Shown here: positions 17,479-26,683 of the stretch, one piece after another
How positions within the stretch are numbered: position 1 is the stretch's first letter
Layout of the letters: the number at the start of each line of letters is the position of its first letter
NCBI RefSeq assembly: GCF_900095135.1
Contig: NZ_LT605205.1
Span: forward strand, 4,216,001 to 4,280,000
DNA: 64,000 bases
DNA from: Proteiniphilum saccharofermentans
Lineage (GTDB): Bacteria; Bacteroidota; Bacteroidia; Bacteroidales; Dysgonomonadaceae
Reading direction: 5' to 3'
The notes under the pieces: model-generated
Told to the model about the DNA's origin: nothing
The model's database searches: none
Seen by the model: the letters and a program-made list of their open reading frames with translations, nothing else
Made by a program: the position numbers and the translations under genes

Positions 17479-19707
17479 TTATAAAAAATCCAGTTCAGCA
17501 ATTGCTACAGATTTCCCGTCTCCTGCGATACCTGTGGCTTGTACCCGTATATAACGGGTAGTTACCGGGTTGGCGAATTGATAGGTACGCGGGGTGGGGT
17601 CATTGATCAGGTTGCCGAACTCAAAGGTTTCCACCGTTTTCCAGTTTTTCCCGTCAGCACTGACCTGAACATTTCCTTTGGTCATCATCCCATCACCATG
17701 AAAAGTTTGTGGTGTGTATACCATCGCCTTCAGTTCATATTCCTTACCAAGATCAATAGCGATGAAGTGGGGCATTGCACCTTCCTGTGATTGCCAGTAA
17801 GTACGGCGATTTGCATCGAAAGCGTGCAGGGCGGCAGTGCGGTCACTTCGTTGACTATTGACGCCGAGCAATACCCAGTCTTTTTTCACAATTCCGAATG
17901 CTTCACTGTATACCGGCCCTTGTACGTCATTGTTGAACGAGACTGCTTTCAGTATATTGTTCTCTACTTTTACAGGATTCTCATATCGTTGGGAATTTTG
18001 GGTCGGTTCCGATCCATCGAGTGTATAAAAAATCTCATATCCGGTATTCAGATTGCCGGCGGCATTCTCGCCATGGGGATTCCAGTTAAACTCGGTCTGC
18101 AGCGGAGCAATAGAGACCATTCCCTCTTTGTCGCGTGTAAATGCCAGTTGGGGCGGGCGGGTACGGTAATAGTGTGCCGATATATGACTGATAGCCGGAT
18201 CCAGCCGAGACGCCAATACTCGCAGACGGAGTTTATTGGTCGTGACTTCGGGAAAACGGAGAATACGCTTATAACCGATGTTGGTCGCCGTGGCAATCTC
18301 TTTCCACTGATTGTCTATCCATGCGTCCACCGCATGTTGTTCCACACGTTCACTGTGGGTGGCGATGGCTTCCTGTAACATCAGCCGGTTGATCGTGGCG
18401 GGTGCGGGAAGTGTAACGACGATCTCGCGTTTGTTTTTAGACAATAACAGGTAGGTGTCCGGATCGCCGTCCAGTGCCTGTTTCGGCCCTTTAGCATCTT
18501 GTAAGAGGTTTACTTCGTAAGTTTCCCGGATGCGTTTTCCCACTTCTTCGAGCACCTCTACATCCCGGGGAGAGAATGTCCCTTCACGGTTGGGCGGAAT
18601 ATTCAGTAGGAATGTGGAATTTCCCCCGACGGAACGTTCGTAAATGTCGAATACATCGTCGGCGCTACGCACTTTTTGATGCGTATCGTCGCGGTAAAAC
18701 CAACCTTCGCGAATGGAAGTATTGGTCTCCGCCTGTTGATAATGAAGATATTTGGCTTCATAGAGCTTTTCCCGTGAACCGAGGTCGGCATCGGTCATAT
18801 CGACGAAATGAGTAGTAGTATGGGGATCTTCGGGATAGGTGATCACGTTCCATTCGGTGGATCGTGTTGCGCCTGATTCGTTACCGCACCAGCGGATATC
18901 TTCCCTTCCAAAAATAACCGCCTTGGGAGCCAATGTGCGGATCAGTTCCTTCCATGCCAGATAGTTATATGTCTGACCACCTTTGGTTTTAGGGTGAGCG
19001 CCGTCGAACCATACTTCATGGATTTCACCGTATTCGGTCAATATTTCGAAAAGCTGGTTCAGGAAATACTCATTGTAGTCATCCACCTCGAATTCGAATG
19101 TGGTTTTGTTTTCGAACGGGCGGTCCGGTACCTCACGTGGGATGGTGCGTCTGGTGTATTCGCTCAGGTTACCGTATAGTCCATCGGGATGTTCAATCTG
19201 ATACAGATCTGCCGGGGAGAGATAAACCCCGAGTTTCAATCCATATTTTTTGCATGATTCCGAAAGGTCTTTGAGTATATCGCCTTTCCCGTCGAGGAAT
19301 CCCGATGACATAATGCCATGGTCGGTATAGCGGCTTTGCCACAGTACGAATCCGTCATGATGCTTGACGGTGAGAATGACCATTTTCATACCGGCTGCTT
19401 TCATGGTCTGGCACCACTGGTCGGTGTCGAGCGTTTTCAGATCAAAAACCGCCGGATCTTCCATGCCGTCGCCCCATTCTTTACGGGTAAACGTGTTGGG
19501 ACCGAAGTGGATAAAAGCAATAAACTCGTTTCTCAAAGCATCTAACTGGTTCTTTGTAGGAACCACATGGGCCGCCTTTTCGATAATGACCTCTTTACTG
19601 TCTCCCTCTTCTATTTTGATTGTACTTTGGGGAGTGATGGAACTTTGTGATCCTGTTTGGCAAGATAAAAGAAGAATGCCGGCCAGGAATAGAATTATTT
19701 TTTGCAT
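17479..19707 (-). CDS. GH29 alpha-L-fucosidase with discoidin (CBM32-like) domains
   Basis: 742 residues with a lipoprotein signal (LLLSCQ). The GH29 catalytic domain (about 45-385) contains FIAFIHFGPNTF, KMVILTVKHHDGFVLW and the probable nucleophile in IHEVWFDGAHP. A first discoidin-like beta-sandwich follows (about 400-515), then a chitobiase/HEX C-terminal-type segment (YTLDGSEPTQNS, about 555-595) and a second F5/8-type-C domain at the end (about 615-742). The accessory domains probably bind galactose- or GlcNAc-containing glycans. Its ATG overlaps the stop of the upstream GH29 remnant by one base. Confidence 0.93.
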   Translation of the reverse strand: MQKIILFLAGILLLSCQTGSQSSITPQSTIKIEEGDSKEVIIEKAAHVVPTKNQLDALRNEFIAFIHFGPNTFTRKEWGDGMEDPAVFDLKTLDTDQWCQTMKAAGMKMVILTVKHHDGFVLWQSRYTDHGIMSSGFLDGKGDILKDLSESCKKYGLKLGVYLSPADLYQIEHPDGLYGNLSEYTRRTIPREVPDRPFENKTTFEFEVDDYNEYFLNQLFEILTEYGEIHEVWFDGAHPKTKGGQTYNYLAWKELIRTLAPKAVIFGREDIRWCGNESGATRSTEWNVITYPEDPHTTTHFVDMTDADLGSREKLYEAKYLHYQQAETNTSIREGWFYRDDTHQKVRSADDVFDIYERSVGGNSTFLLNIPPNREGTFSPRDVEVLEEVGKRIRETYEVNLLQDAKGPKQALDGDPDTYLLLSKNKREIVVTLPAPATINRLMLQEAIATHSERVEQHAVDAWIDNQWKEIATATNIGYKRILRFPEVTTNKLRLRVLASRLDPAISHISAHYYRTRPPQLAFTRDKEGMVSIAPLQTEFNWNPHGENAAGNLNTGYEIFYTLDGSEPTQNSQRYENPVKVENNILKAVSFNNDVQGPVYSEAFGIVKKDWVLLGVNSQRSDRTAALHAFDANRRTYWQSQEGAMPHFIAIDLGKEYELKAMVYTPQTFHGDGMMTKGNVQVSADGKNWKTVETFEFGNLINDPTPRTYQFANPVTTRYIRVQATGIAGDGKSVAIAELDFL

Positions 19708-20132
19708 TATTTACTTGTTTCAAATGAAAATATTAATGGCAAGTTAGCCTGATTTTTTAACTTCGGCAAAACGACACGGGTTTTATTCCCCTCTACCGTC
19801 CATTTTACTTGCTTCTTTGTATGGAGAAGAGTGACTTCGCTCCCTTTTTTTGGCGTATTGCCTTCCCACTCGATTACGGAAGGTATTTCGGTGCCATTTT
19901 CCGGAACATAGTGGGCGTAAATGGGTTTGTTGTTTTTATTTTGTTGCTCTTATCTTGATAGATACATCCCACCTCCCTTGAATCCAGTGGGAGCCGTTGA
20001 TGGAGCTGGCGGCTCTGTACTTTTCCCGGGTTGACAGGCTATCAGTAACAGACCGATAGTGCAACAAACCAGAAAGGTGATTGTAAGGATTCTTTTTTTA
20101 TTATTACGAGTAGTTTTAAAATAAATTATCAA
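19707..20132 (-). pseudogene. Remnant of a GH29 alpha-L-fucosidase
   Basis: In one minus-strand frame, a lipoprotein-type N-terminus (TTG start only; TFLVCCTIGLLLIACQPGKS) runs for 60 codons to an in-frame TAA at about 19950. The frame then stays open for about 80 codons to a TAA at 19707. The second part contains KPIYAHYVPENGTEIPS and GSEVTLLHTKKQVKWTVEG, which look like the C-terminal beta-sandwich of GH29 enzymes. The whole catalytic barrel is missing. I read it as a fucosidase that lost its middle by deletion and then gained a stop codon. A small functional lipoprotein is possible but less likely, since no ATG is available. Confidence 0.65.
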
Positions 20133-20160
20133 GAGAAGTGTGAAGCCACACTTCTCTTGA
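20129..20160 (-). terminator. Perfect 14-bp hairpin after susD
   Basis: TCAAGAGAAGTGTG-AAGC-CACACTTCTCTTGA: a perfect 14-bp stem with a 4-base loop, 12 bp after the susD stop. On the minus strand it is followed by an A/T-rich run (TAATTTATTTTAAAAC) rather than a clean T-tract. It may end or attenuate the susCD message before the hydrolase genes. Confidence 0.65.
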
Positions 20161-20172
20161 TAATAATCAGAA

Positions 20173-21942
20173 TTAGTTCCATCCTGGATTTTGAATTAAA
20201 TTCGGATTTAATGTAATTTCATTGGTTGGAACAGGAGATAACCACCTGCGATCGCTGTCTGACCATACACGGCCCGCATCATTTAATGTTTTTGCTGCTG
20301 CATACTGATACAGATAAGTTTCTCCGTCATACGTAATAATTGGGCGCCCCGAAGCACCGCCAAACGTTATATTAGCGGCAGCGTAGGCCGCAATAACGTC
20401 ATCAGTAATCCTTAAGCCGAACATGGTTTTCGGATTTTCCAACAATTTCATTGCGTTCCAACGTTTCAGGTCATCCAAACGGAACCCTTCTGCTATTAAT
20501 TCGATACGACGTTCTCTTCGGATTTCATATAACAAATTTGATAATGTATATCCATAATCAATGGGCCTGACATCTGCAACAGGGCTTACGGTGAGGTGAG
20601 CCATTTCCACGCGATCGCGAAGCAGATTGATGGTTTTATCCAGTACCTCTTGTGTACACAGACCCAATTCCGCTTGAGCTTCGGCATAAATCAGTAAAAC
20701 TTCTGCATAACGGTATACGAACCAATCATAAGACGTGTTTCTTGCTTCTGCCTGTTTCGAATTTGCTGATCGGTATTTTACGCAAGGGTATCCTGTGACG
20801 CCCTGGCTGGCAGTGACGTTGGCAACTGCGTTTACGTACCGTGTGCCACTTATTACAGTATATGGTCTGTGCTTATTGTCGATTATCTGATAAATGCGCG
20901 GGTCTCTATCTGCAAATTCATTTTCCTGGTTATCATCGCCTTTATAGCCAGACCCTGCATTAAAGATCGGAGTTCCATCCTTCATTAAAAATGATTCCAC
21001 AAAATCTTTTGATAAGCCCATTCCATTTTCACTCACCTGACGGCCCGTTTCGTGTGTCAATACACCCGTTTCGTAAAAACGACAAAGAATACCTTCGGCA
21101 TTGGTGCTTAAATCTTCTTGGGTAAATTGGTTTGAATAATATAATGGGTATCCGTCAAAAGATAATTGATCGCTTCCCGCGTCTGTTCCTTTTACAATCG
21201 AGTAATTGCCTGAATCCATTATTTCTTTGGCCAAAGAAGCCGCTTTTTGCAATAACGAGGTAGAAGAAAGAGAGTCAACCGACGATGTTTCGTTGTGGTA
21301 TTTTTTATACGTACCATAGTACAGGCAAATTCTGGCTAATTGTGTTTTAGCTGCATCTTTGTGCAGCCGCCCGCTTTCCGCGTTTGCCTTAGTGGGCAAC
21401 CAATTAATTGCATATCCGATATCTGCCATGATTTTACCCAATACATAATCCCGGTTGTCTCTTGCTTTATACAATTCCTCCGTGTCGGATGTCTGCAGAT
21501 CCGTTTCATACCAGGGAACATCGCCAAAAGATTTAATCTTGTCGAAATATAGCAGCCCGCGAAAGAAACGAACTTCGGCCACATATTTGTTGATCTCTTC
21601 TTCTGGGCCGGGTACTTTGTCATAACGCTGCATGAAATAGTTGCAATTACGAATGGTATTCCAATACCAGCCATTGTCTGAGGATGCTTCTGCAGGAATC
21701 GTCAATTCATTAAAAAGATAACTACTATAGCTGTTTGTAACAAAGTTATCACTTATATTATCTCCTGTAGCAGTGGGAGCGCTAAGGTTTCCGTATAAAC
21801 CGTTAGCATACAGTTTCAAATCGTTCACCGAGGTCCAGTAAGATTCATCCGTGAATGAATCTATAGGGGACAGATCCGTAACATCGCAAGCAACGAGTGA
21901 ACCCGAGAAGATTGCAACGTATATTAAATATTTTAATTTCAT
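20173..21942 (-). CDS. SusD/RagB-family nutrient-binding outer-membrane lipoprotein
   Basis: 589 residues with a lipobox (SLVAC) followed by the usual SusD N-terminal acidic and aromatic segment (LSPIDSFTDESYW). The TPR-rich N-terminal part (about 30-320) and the C-terminal RagB/SusD segment containing LLYEIRRERRIELIAEGFRLDDLKRW are both present. It forms the lid that binds the oligosaccharide over the SusC channel. It lies 26 bp downstream of susC. The target glycan is inferred to be fucosylated from the neighbouring GH29 and GH95 genes. Confidence 0.95.
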   Translation of the reverse strand: MKLKYLIYVAIFSGSLVACDVTDLSPIDSFTDESYWTSVNDLKLYANGLYGNLSAPTATGDNISDNFVTNSYSSYLFNELTIPAEASSDNGWYWNTIRNCNYFMQRYDKVPGPEEEINKYVAEVRFFRGLLYFDKIKSFGDVPWYETDLQTSDTEELYKARDNRDYVLGKIMADIGYAINWLPTKANAESGRLHKDAAKTQLARICLYYGTYKKYHNETSSVDSLSSTSLLQKAASLAKEIMDSGNYSIVKGTDAGSDQLSFDGYPLYYSNQFTQEDLSTNAEGILCRFYETGVLTHETGRQVSENGMGLSKDFVESFLMKDGTPIFNAGSGYKGDDNQENEFADRDPRIYQIIDNKHRPYTVISGTRYVNAVANVTASQGVTGYPCVKYRSANSKQAEARNTSYDWFVYRYAEVLLIYAEAQAELGLCTQEVLDKTINLLRDRVEMAHLTVSPVADVRPIDYGYTLSNLLYEIRRERRIELIAEGFRLDDLKRWNAMKLLENPKTMFGLRITDDVIAAYAAANITFGGASGRPIITYDGETYLYQYAAAKTLNDAGRVWSDSDRRWLSPVPTNEITLNPNLIQNPGWN

Positions 21943-21968
21943 TGTTTTATTCTTTTAGATATTAAACT

Positions 21969-24900
21969 TTAAAAAGTCAAATTTAAGCCGATAGAAACTT
22001 TTTTACTAATAGGATAAACCATATTGTCTATCGTTTCAGGGTCAAATGATTTTATTAAGGAAGTGAATGTCAATAAGTTTTCACCTTGTATAAAAAATCT
22101 TACACGCTGGATTTTATATTGTGATACGACAGATTGTGGAAGAGAATATCCTAGAGTGACATTTTTTAAGCGTATGTAGCTCGCATCCTGCAGATAACGG
22201 GTAGAGGTTTGCCGGTTCCCTCCATTATTCCAGTTGGGACGGGCAAAATAGGCATCTTTATTATCTTCTGTCCAATAATCCAGAGCGGTTTTTAATGGCG
22301 TGTCCCATTCAGAGGTAAAACCCCAGAATGAACTCCCTCCCGGCATATAATCGCGTTTGCCGATACCTTGCCAGAACATTTCAAAATCCATTCCTTTGTA
22401 ATCAAATCCGGCGGTAATACCATAAGCGTAACGTGGGGTATTATTCCCGATAATTTTGCGATCGCCCGGGTCGCTCAATGTATTACTTCCGATGTTTATT
22501 TTGCCGTCACCGTTCAGGTCTTCATATTTCACGTCACCTGCACCCCATCTTCCGCTATACAGATAGGATTGGTCGTGGCCTGCGTCTGCTTCGGCATCGG
22601 TTTGGTATAGTCCGTTGGATACATAACCCCAAATTTCCCCTACTTTTCTGCCTACATAATATTGACTGAGTAATCCTGTTGGATTTGCAAATTTGGTAAT
22701 CGTGGATTGGTAGTCTGATAAAACCCCCTTTATATAGTAATTGAATCCGCTCGACAGCCGATCTCTCCACCCAAGAGAGAGTTCCCAGCCTAAAGTCTTC
22801 ATATCAGCAGCGTTCTCATTGGGGACACTTGTTCCCAGCACTGCCGGGAGAGCTTGTCCTGCAGTAAGCATATCCTTCGTATTCCGTCGATACCAGTCGA
22901 ACGTTGCAGTCAGGCGATTTCGTAAAAATGAAGCATCGAATCCTACATCTATTTGATCTACCGTTTCCCATGTAAATGAGGGGCTTATAAGCCCCGGCGC
23001 GGATACGGCAACTGGAAGACTACCGTTTAAAAGATAGCCATATTGGGTATTCACACCATAGGATGCCAAATAGGGGAAATTCCCCAGGTCCCCGACAACT
23101 TGGTTTCCTAAAGAACCATATGACAGGCGAATTTTCATATTATCCCAACCATTTTTAAGCGGTTCCCAGAATGTTTCTTCGGAAATTCGCCATGCTCCGG
23201 ATACCGACGGGAAAAATTGATAGCGCTGTCCTTTTGCAAATTTAGAAGAACCGTCGTAGCGTCCATTCATTTCTAATAAATAACGCCCTTTATAATCGTA
23301 ATTAACACGGGAGAAGATGCCGTTTATAGCCCATTGGCTTTCTGAGCCACTGGTGGCAATTTCGCCGGTAGCTAGGTTAATAGAGGGATTGTTGTTGTCA
23401 ATCAGGTTTTTACGGCCTGTGAAATGATACTTTGTCGTTTTCATTTCTTGATTATACCCTGCCATAACCTTGAAGTTATGCGTATTTTCTCCTGCCAATG
23501 AAAAAGAATATTCCGCGAAAGTGTTGAGGGCATAGTAGTAATCATCATCATTCGTCAGCGTTATACTGCTCGGGTTAGTCCAGGGATAGTAGTTCTCTGT
23601 TCCGGGAACGGCTGTATAATCATAAAAATTTCTTACATGCTGTGATGTTGCCTTTCCATAATAATTCCACGTATAGTCAGCATTAATTATCAACCCTTTG
23701 AGCGGGGTAAGCATAACGGCTCCCGTCATCCAGAGATCGTTTTGTTTATAGATAGCGTTACCGCCTTGAGCTTGTATGGCTACCGGGTTAGTATAACTGC
23801 CCTGACCGGCATAATTCCCGTCAGGATGTTTCACAGGCATCAATGGACTTAAGTCGTTTTTCATCATCCCACTATATGCGGAAAGCCCGGAATAAGCCGT
23901 TGGATTCATGGCTGTAGTGCCGCCTGTAGGATGCTCTTCGTCCGTATAGGTATGCATGATTTTAGCGGAAACATTCAACCAGTCCGTAATGTTTGTGGAG
24001 ACATTGATGTTTGCATTGTATTTACGGTATTTATCATCGGCTGCTTTCAAAATACCTCCTTGATCATTCATTCCCAATGATGCGTAATATGTTGTTTTAT
24101 CGTTCCCTCCATTTATGCTTGCATTATATATGGAAGAGAAGGAGGTTTTATATAGTTCATTCCACCAGTCGGTATTTCCGACATACTGATACTTATAAGG
24201 GTCTATACTCGCATCAAAGAATACGGGTGAATCATAAGTACCGTTAAAATACCTTTCGGCATAGTCGTATATTGCTTCATGATAATAATGACCGCTACCA
24301 CCCGAGTTCTGGTAAGCCAGATCTTTCATCGTTAAAAATTCCATTGAATTTACGTTGTGAAAAGACAATGCGGGTTGTTGCCAATAGGCTGTTGTTGAAA
24401 ACTGAATGGTTGGTTTTTGACCGATCTTGCCTTTTTTCGTGGTGATCAATATAACTCCATATGCTGCGCGTGCTCCATAAATAGCTGCGGAAGCCGCGTC
24501 TTTCAAAACCGAAATAGATTCAATATCGTCAGGATTTACCAGATTGGGATCCATCTGCACGTTATCTACCAAAACCAAAGGACTGCCACCGTTTAAAGAC
24601 GTAGTGCCGCGGATATTAAAATTCGATGATGCTCCGGGTGCTCCTCCGTTATTCATGGTGATATTAAGGTTTGGCACCACACCTTGCAGTCCTTGTCCGA
24701 TATTCGTGATAGGACGGTTTTCCAAAACCGAACCGCTGACCGACTCTACAGCCCCTGTCAAATTTACTCTCCTTTGTGTTCCATATCCTACAACCACAAC
24801 CTCATCCAGCGCCTGAGTATCTTCTTCAAGTTGGACATCCAGGCGGTCTTGTCCTTCATACCGGATTTCTTGAGTTATATACCCTACATACGTGAAAATA

Positions 24901-25133
24901 AACACGATATCTTCCGGGGGGGTAGATAAAGAAATACTGTAATTACCGTCTAAATCGGTAACCGTTCCGGAAGAACTTCCTTTCACCCTAACCGTCGCTC
25001 CGATAACCGGTTCATTGTTCGCATCTGTTACCGTTCCGGTCACGGTAATGTTTTGTGCAAACAGACCAATGGATACTATCCACATACATGCGAACAGTAA
25101 TCCTTTCCATTTAAATAACTTCTCTTTTTTCAT
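21969..25133 (-). CDS. SusC/RagA-family TonB-dependent transporter
   Basis: 1054 residues. Signal peptide to about residue 26 (SIGLFAQ), a carboxypeptidase-regulatory-like domain (about 29-105: VTGTVTDANNEPVIGATVRVKG), the plug beginning near EVVVVGYGTQRRVNLTGAV (about 112-230), and a 22-strand barrel ending in aromatic KVSIGLNLTF. It imports glycan fragments across the outer membrane using TonB energy, paired with the SusD next to it. There is no N-terminal STN domain, so it is not linked to an anti-sigma factor, and no ECF sigma gene is nearby. Confidence 0.96.
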   Translation of the reverse strand: MKKEKLFKWKGLLFACMWIVSIGLFAQNITVTGTVTDANNEPVIGATVRVKGSSSGTVTDLDGNYSISLSTPPEDIVFIFTYVGYITQEIRYEGQDRLDVQLEEDTQALDEVVVVGYGTQRRVNLTGAVESVSGSVLENRPITNIGQGLQGVVPNLNITMNNGGAPGASSNFNIRGTTSLNGGSPLVLVDNVQMDPNLVNPDDIESISVLKDAASAAIYGARAAYGVILITTKKGKIGQKPTIQFSTTAYWQQPALSFHNVNSMEFLTMKDLAYQNSGGSGHYYHEAIYDYAERYFNGTYDSPVFFDASIDPYKYQYVGNTDWWNELYKTSFSSIYNASINGGNDKTTYYASLGMNDQGGILKAADDKYRKYNANINVSTNITDWLNVSAKIMHTYTDEEHPTGGTTAMNPTAYSGLSAYSGMMKNDLSPLMPVKHPDGNYAGQGSYTNPVAIQAQGGNAIYKQNDLWMTGAVMLTPLKGLIINADYTWNYYGKATSQHVRNFYDYTAVPGTENYYPWTNPSSITLTNDDDYYYALNTFAEYSFSLAGENTHNFKVMAGYNQEMKTTKYHFTGRKNLIDNNNPSINLATGEIATSGSESQWAINGIFSRVNYDYKGRYLLEMNGRYDGSSKFAKGQRYQFFPSVSGAWRISEETFWEPLKNGWDNMKIRLSYGSLGNQVVGDLGNFPYLASYGVNTQYGYLLNGSLPVAVSAPGLISPSFTWETVDQIDVGFDASFLRNRLTATFDWYRRNTKDMLTAGQALPAVLGTSVPNENAADMKTLGWELSLGWRDRLSSGFNYYIKGVLSDYQSTITKFANPTGLLSQYYVGRKVGEIWGYVSNGLYQTDAEADAGHDQSYLYSGRWGAGDVKYEDLNGDGKINIGSNTLSDPGDRKIIGNNTPRYAYGITAGFDYKGMDFEMFWQGIGKRDYMPGGSSFWGFTSEWDTPLKTALDYWTEDNKDAYFARPNWNNGGNRQTSTRYLQDASYIRLKNVTLGYSLPQSVVSQYKIQRVRFFIQGENLLTFTSLIKSFDPETIDNMVYPISKKVSIGLNLTF

Positions 25134-25235
25134 TCTTTTTCTTTTAAGGATTAATAATTCATAACATTTATTTTACTACAAGATGTCTCTCTATTTTTTT
25201 ATATTTCACATTGTAACCATGGTTATATCGCTATA

Positions 25236-26564
25236 TCATGCGTGTATGGTTATTTTACTCCTTTTATATGCCTGCGTGCCGTACCAAGCTACCACCACAA
25301 AGCATATGAGCGGCAGAATAAATGAAGCATTTACTGCAGGGAATGCCGCTCCTATGGTTCCCATATCGATAATCGCTGCCTGTGCCGGAGGCAATATGGA
25401 TCCTCCCAATATAGCCATGATCAGCCCTGCCGCACCGAATTTTGCATCGTCTCCCATTCCTTTCAGGGCAATACCATAGATAGTGGGAAACATGAGCGAC
25501 ATACAGGCCGACACTGCTACCAGACAATAAAGTCCCCAAATGTTCTGAAGAAAGATCACTCCCAGCGTAAATATTCCCGCGGCAATGGCAAATGCGCGTA
25601 ACATTTTTCCGGGATCGAAAAATTTCATCAGGTAAGTGGCAACTAACCGGCTGATACAAAATATGATCATTGCAACAATATTATATTTCTGAGATAGGAC
25701 TTCAGCTGCCTGTTCTTCCATTCCCTGGTTCATGAAAACACGTGTACCATACTGGATAATAAATGTCCAGCACATAATTTGTGCACCTACATAAAAGAAC
25801 TGGGCGATAACTCCCTGGCGATAGTTATGAATAGAAAAAATCCTCTTCAGCGTGGCACCAAAGTGAAGGCTTTTATCCGCATCTCCATTTTTTGGCATTC
25901 TCGCTATAAGAATGATCAGGAACATCACAATTACAATGATTCCTATCGTGAGATAGGGTGCAATGAGAATGGAAAGGTCGGATTGTTTCATTATTTCAAA
26001 TTCCGCATCCGAAAGCAGGGCACGCTCTGCGGTACTCATAGGATTAAGCCGTGCCTGAATAAAATTCATGGCCACATACATTCCCATAAGCGAACCTATG
26101 GGATTGAATGCCTGTGCCATATTAAGCCTTCGGGTGGCATTCTCTTCGGGACCCATTGTCAGGATATAAGGATTGGCACTGGTTTCAAGGAATGATAATC
26201 CGCATGTAAGCACGAAATAAGCTGCCAGGAAGGGATAATAATTTCCCAACTTCATTGCAGGGAAGAACAGAAAAGCTCCCACGGCATACAATGCCAATCC
26301 TAACAGAATCCCCGATTTATAGGAAAATCTCTTTATGAATATGGCAGCGGGAAATGCCATGGCGAAATAACCACCATAAAAAGCCAATTGTACCAATGCC
26401 CCTTGTGTAACATTCATCCTGAAAATTTTGGAGAACGCCTTTACCATAGGATTGGTAATGTCGTTGGCAAACCCCCATAATGCGAAGCAGGCCGTAATGA
26501 TGATAAACGGTAACAGATAATTGACACCGTTGTGCTTAAGTAATGGTAATTTTGTTTTATTCAT
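25236..26564 (-). CDS. fucP: L-fucose:H+ symporter FucP
   Basis: 442-residue MFS permease with 12 predicted membrane segments. Features of FucP are visible: CFALWGFANDITNPMVKAF in the first helix, with the Asp known to matter for proton coupling in E. coli FucP, and LETSANPYILTMGPEE in helix 4 with the equivalent Glu. The ATG at 26564 is preferred over ATGs at 26576 and 26594, which add a short unstructured lead. It lies between fucI and susC and imports the free fucose released by the hydrolases. Confidence 0.93.
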   Translation of the reverse strand: MNKTKLPLLKHNGVNYLLPFIIITACFALWGFANDITNPMVKAFSKIFRMNVTQGALVQLAFYGGYFAMAFPAAIFIKRFSYKSGILLGLALYAVGAFLFFPAMKLGNYYPFLAAYFVLTCGLSFLETSANPYILTMGPEENATRRLNMAQAFNPIGSLMGMYVAMNFIQARLNPMSTAERALLSDAEFEIMKQSDLSILIAPYLTIGIIVIVMFLIILIARMPKNGDADKSLHFGATLKRIFSIHNYRQGVIAQFFYVGAQIMCWTFIIQYGTRVFMNQGMEEQAAEVLSQKYNIVAMIIFCISRLVATYLMKFFDPGKMLRAFAIAAGIFTLGVIFLQNIWGLYCLVAVSACMSLMFPTIYGIALKGMGDDAKFGAAGLIMAILGGSILPPAQAAIIDMGTIGAAFPAVNASFILPLICFVVVAWYGTQAYKRSKITIHA

Positions 26565-26615
26565 CTTATTATGCATTGAACCACTCCTGATCATTATCTG
26601 GCCACCCGGTCTCCC

Positions 26616-26643
26616 CTCCCCATTGAGTCAATTCAATAGGGAG
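26616..26643. repeat. Inverted repeat between fucI and fucP
   Basis: Arms CTCCCCATTGA and TCAATAGGGAG pair with one mismatch around a 6-base loop. It lies in the 119-bp gap downstream of fucI. There is no T-tract, so it may be an mRNA-stabilising or processing hairpin rather than a terminator. Confidence 0.4.
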
Positions 26644-26683
26644 AAAGGAGTTGGGGCAGTATAATTACTGAGTTGTTGTGGGA

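Noticed and set aside
19950-20132. A separate 60-residue lipoprotein gene
   Set aside because: It has only a TTG start, overlaps a hairpin, and continues in the same frame past a stop into a GH29-type tail, so it is better read as part of a remnant.
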